From positions 1 through 6,406 of the forward strand of contig JAFDAE010000127.1 in the NCBI GenBank assembly GCA_019314005.1: DNA of 6,406 nucleotides, written 5' to 3'. Under the pieces are notes generated by a model. It had not been told where the DNA came from and made no database searches. It was given only the letters and a program-made list of their open reading frames with translations. A program made the translations under genes and the position numbers. Below are positions 4,383 through 6,406 of this stretch, piece by piece (within the stretch, counting starts at the first letter, position 1; each line of letters starts with the position of its first letter). Source of the stretch: Deltaproteobacteria bacterium (GTDB lineage: Bacteria; Desulfobacterota; Desulfobacteria; C00003060; C00003106).

Positions 4383-6260
4383 TCACACCACCGCTTCATC
4401 ATCCGACATTGTATATTCAGGCACAATTTCCTTCAACTTGCGTTTTACGCCTTTTGCATCGTGTGTATCCGCCAGCGCCGACAATTCCTTTATTTTTTCA
4501 TAGAGATAATTTAACGAACTTGTATGTCCGCTTGGGATCCCGTTTCGCAACACAAGAATCTTTTCATGCTCGGTTGTTACAATCCCTTCTCCCTCTGTAA
4601 TCAGCTCCTCATAAAGCTTTTCACCCGGTCTGAGGCCTATGAATTTTATCTCAATATCTGTGTCAGGCTCTTTGCCCGAAAGACGGATCAGGTCACTGGC
4701 CATATCCGCTATTTTGACCGGGGTCCCCATTTCAAGGATAAAGATTTCACCACCCTCTCCCATGGTAAATGCCTGCAGTATAAGCTGTGCCGCCTCTTCC
4801 ACGGTCATAAAATATCGGGTTATCTCCGGATGAGTAACAGTCACAGGTCCACCTTTTTCGATTTGATGGCGAAAAAGGGGAATAACCGACCCTGAAGAAC
4901 CTATCACATTCCCAAAACGCACCGCCATAAACTTGGTCGGCCCGGAAGCATGAGCTTGGACTATCTTCTCGGTAACGCGCTTTGACGCCCCCATTATATT
5001 GGTTGGTCGCACTGCTTTATCCGTGGAAACAAGGACAAATCGGCCGACCTTGTGGTCAATTGCCGCTTTGACGAGGGTGTTGGTCCCTACAATATTAGAA
5101 TATATTGCCTCCCATGGATTTCTTTCCACGAGTGGAACATGCTTATAGGCGGCTGCGTGAAAGACAACATCCGGCTTGTATTTTCGGAAGACCTTATCAA
5201 CCAATCTCTTGTCCTGTACCCGACCGAGCACGGCCCGATATTTTAAGTAGGTAACTACATGCTTGAGTTCCATCTGGATCGAATACAGATTGCTTTCGCT
5301 CGCATCGAACAACACCACGAGGGACGGCCCATATTTGCAGATCTGGCGGCACAGTTCAGAACCGATCGAACCGCCTGCACCTGTAACCAGTACGCATTTA
5401 TCTTTCAGGGATTCCAAGGTCTTATCATTTTCCAAGCGAACAGGAGACCTTCCGAGAAGATCCTTGTATGAAATGTCTCGAATTGTCTTCATACTGACCT
5501 TGCCGTCGATTATCTCCCCCATCCCCGGCAGTGTCTTATAGGGAATTTTTGTTGAATCACAGATCTCCACAATGCGCCGCATATCTTCTCCCATCGCGGA
5601 GGGCGCAGCAATCAAAATTTCATCCACACTTTCGCTTTTTACAATCTCTTTGAGAGCGCTAACCCTGCCGAGAACCTTTATTCCGTGGATCTGTTTACCT
5701 ACCTTATTCTTGTCGTCATCAACAAAGCCGACTACCCTGTATTGCATCCTCGGATTATCATAGATCTCACGGACCACCTTTTCTCCAGCGTCACCAGCGC
5801 CGATTATGATTAATTTTTTATGTCCGTTACCGTTGATACTCTTCTTAAAGGTAGTAGTAGTCGACAAAAGGAGCCGGATGACAAGCCTGATACCGGATAT
5901 TAACATCAAGGAAAAGACAGCGTCGATGACAAATACAGACCGCGAGAAACCCTGAAACCTGCTCAACATCAGGATCACGGTAATAATAATCGCCGAGCTC
6001 ACCACTACCGCCTTGATCACATTGAGGAGATCAACGATACCGGTGTAACGCCACATGCCGCGGTAGAGGTTAAAGAAGTAAAACACCACCAGTTTGCACA
6101 GCACGACAGGGACAATTGTCTGCTTGATAACCAGAAATTCACTTGCCCCAAGCTTGGCATCAAATCGCAGAATATAGGCCAAGAAGTAAGCAAGGGCCAA
6201 TAGAACCACCTCGGTCAGAAGCAAAATAAACAAATTTTTACTTATCAGTATCTTCTTCAT
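4383..6260 (-). CDS. capD: Membrane-bound NDP-sugar 4,6-dehydratase, CapD/WbpM/PglF family
   Basis: The 625-residue inner-membrane protein has four predicted transmembrane helices (about 9-31, 43-65, 77-100, 107-131). A first Rossmann domain carries GAGDAG (154-159), and the catalytic SDR domain starts at TGAGGSIGSE (293-302). STDKAVRPTNIMGASK (412-427) supplies Ser412, Met423 and Lys427: the Met-x3-Lys arrangement that replaces the usual SDR Tyr in WbpM-type enzymes. AAAYKHVP (369-376), RFGNV (448-452) and LRPGEKLYEE (543-552) are family hallmarks. Large members convert UDP-GlcNAc to the 4-keto-6-deoxy sugar, precursor of QuiNAc, FucNAc or bacillosamine in O-antigen, capsule or protein glycans. 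Length is typical. The upstream membrane-protein fragment, 51 nt away on the same strand, suggests a surface-polysaccharide operon continuing to the right. An AGGGAAGA ribosome site precedes the ATG. The exact sugar product cannot be read from sequence. Confidence 0.95.
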   Translation of the reverse strand: MKKILISKNLFILLLTEVVLLALAYFLAYILRFDAKLGASEFLVIKQTIVPVVLCKLVVFYFFNLYRGMWRYTGIVDLLNVIKAVVVSSAIIITVILMLSRFQGFSRSVFVIDAVFSLMLISGIRLVIRLLLSTTTTFKKSINGNGHKKLIIIGAGDAGEKVVREIYDNPRMQYRVVGFVDDDKNKVGKQIHGIKVLGRVSALKEIVKSESVDEILIAAPSAMGEDMRRIVEICDSTKIPYKTLPGMGEIIDGKVSMKTIRDISYKDLLGRSPVRLENDKTLESLKDKCVLVTGAGGSIGSELCRQICKYGPSLVVLFDASESNLYSIQMELKHVVTYLKYRAVLGRVQDKRLVDKVFRKYKPDVVFHAAAYKHVPLVERNPWEAIYSNIVGTNTLVKAAIDHKVGRFVLVSTDKAVRPTNIMGASKRVTEKIVQAHASGPTKFMAVRFGNVIGSSGSVIPLFRHQIEKGGPVTVTHPEITRYFMTVEEAAQLILQAFTMGEGGEIFILEMGTPVKIADMASDLIRLSGKEPDTDIEIKFIGLRPGEKLYEELITEGEGIVTTEHEKILVLRNGIPSGHTSSLNYLYEKIKELSALADTHDAKGVKRKLKEIVPEYTMSDDEAVV

Positions 6261-6311
6261 GATATCTTCCCTGTGAAACTTTCAATCTGCACTGTCTGCG
6301 CGCATCTGCGG

Positions 6312-6406
6312 CTAATGCTCCAATCTTCTCCGAAAACGAAAACTCAACACAACAAACCCTCCTAAATAGACCGCTACCAACAATAAAACCATCATACCAC
6401 CAAAAG
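6312..6406 (-). CDS. C-terminal end of an unidentified membrane protein (partial)
   Basis: An open minus-strand frame enters from the right edge and ends at TAG (6314-6312), leaving 30 residues. They form one hydrophobic helix (MMVLLLVAVYLGGFVVL) followed by a basic tail, SFRFRRRLEH. This is a typical last membrane span with a cytoplasmic end by the positive-inside rule. Only 51 nt separate it from the dehydratase start and no terminator lies between, so cotranscription is likely. The family cannot be named from this fragment; a polysaccharide-export, polymerase or glycosyltransferase protein would fit the context. A chance frame cannot be excluded at this length. Confidence 0.55.
   Translation of the reverse strand, partial: FGGMMVLLLVAVYLGGFVVLSFRFRRRLEH

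Noticed and set aside
6286..6310. Repeated CTGC words upstream of the dehydratase gene
   Set aside because: The three short copies are unevenly spaced and within chance expectation for a 51-nt gap.
1..6406. CRISPR array, tRNA, rRNA, riboswitch or integrase gene
   Set aside because: No regularly spaced direct repeats, cloverleaf or rRNA motifs, recognisable riboswitch core or recombinase domain were seen on either strand.

Overview
The window reads as chromosomal DNA of a Gram-negative anaerobe-type bacterium, most plausibly a Desulfobacterota (deltaproteobacterial) sulfate-reducer relative. That placement is inference from protein flavour and the dispersed palindromic repeat. No 16S rRNA gene or other taxonomic marker is in view. 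There are four complete core-metabolism or envelope-type genes, one small exported DNA-binding-fold gene, and one gene fragment cut by the right edge.

Left region (1-2229, + strand): a two-gene operon encodes a divergent, over-long GAPDH-family dehydrogenase (96-1346) and a metallo-beta-lactamase-fold hydrolase of the AHL-lactonase family (1358-2074), 11 nt apart. The operon is bracketed by two copies of the same palindromic, MITE-like repeat in opposite orientation. One is cut by the window edge (1-78) and the other is complete (2086-2229, 144 bp, perfect 16-bp terminal inverted repeats). The repeats end 17 nt before the first start codon and begin 11 nt after the last stop codon, so the gene pair is almost exactly framed by them.

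Middle region (2230-3930): leuA (2-isopropylmalate synthase, first committed step of leucine synthesis) has its own sigma70-like promoter just outside the repeat, with a perfect TTGACA and a small palindrome in the spacer. Its reading frame contains an A6G8 run in the exact A AAA AAG slippery frame. A UGA sits in the -1 frame nine bases beyond the heptamer, at the start of the regulatory domain. leuA converges on a strong minus-strand intrinsic terminator.

Right region (3931-6406, - strand): a run of minus-strand genes reads from the right edge leftwards. First comes the C-terminal tail of an unidentified membrane protein. Next is a large membrane-bound NDP-sugar 4,6-dehydratase (CapD/WbpM/PglF family, surface polysaccharide or glycan precursor synthesis). 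Last is a small secreted ComEA-like helix-hairpin-helix protein, which ends at the terminator. A degenerate 7-bp tandem repeat abuts the dehydratase stop codon.

The most noteworthy points are the inverted MITE-like pair framing the GAPDH/lactonase-like operon, the unusual active sites of those two enzymes, and the putative frameshift site in leuA. Nothing here proves a new system; the claims rest on reading the sequence alone.
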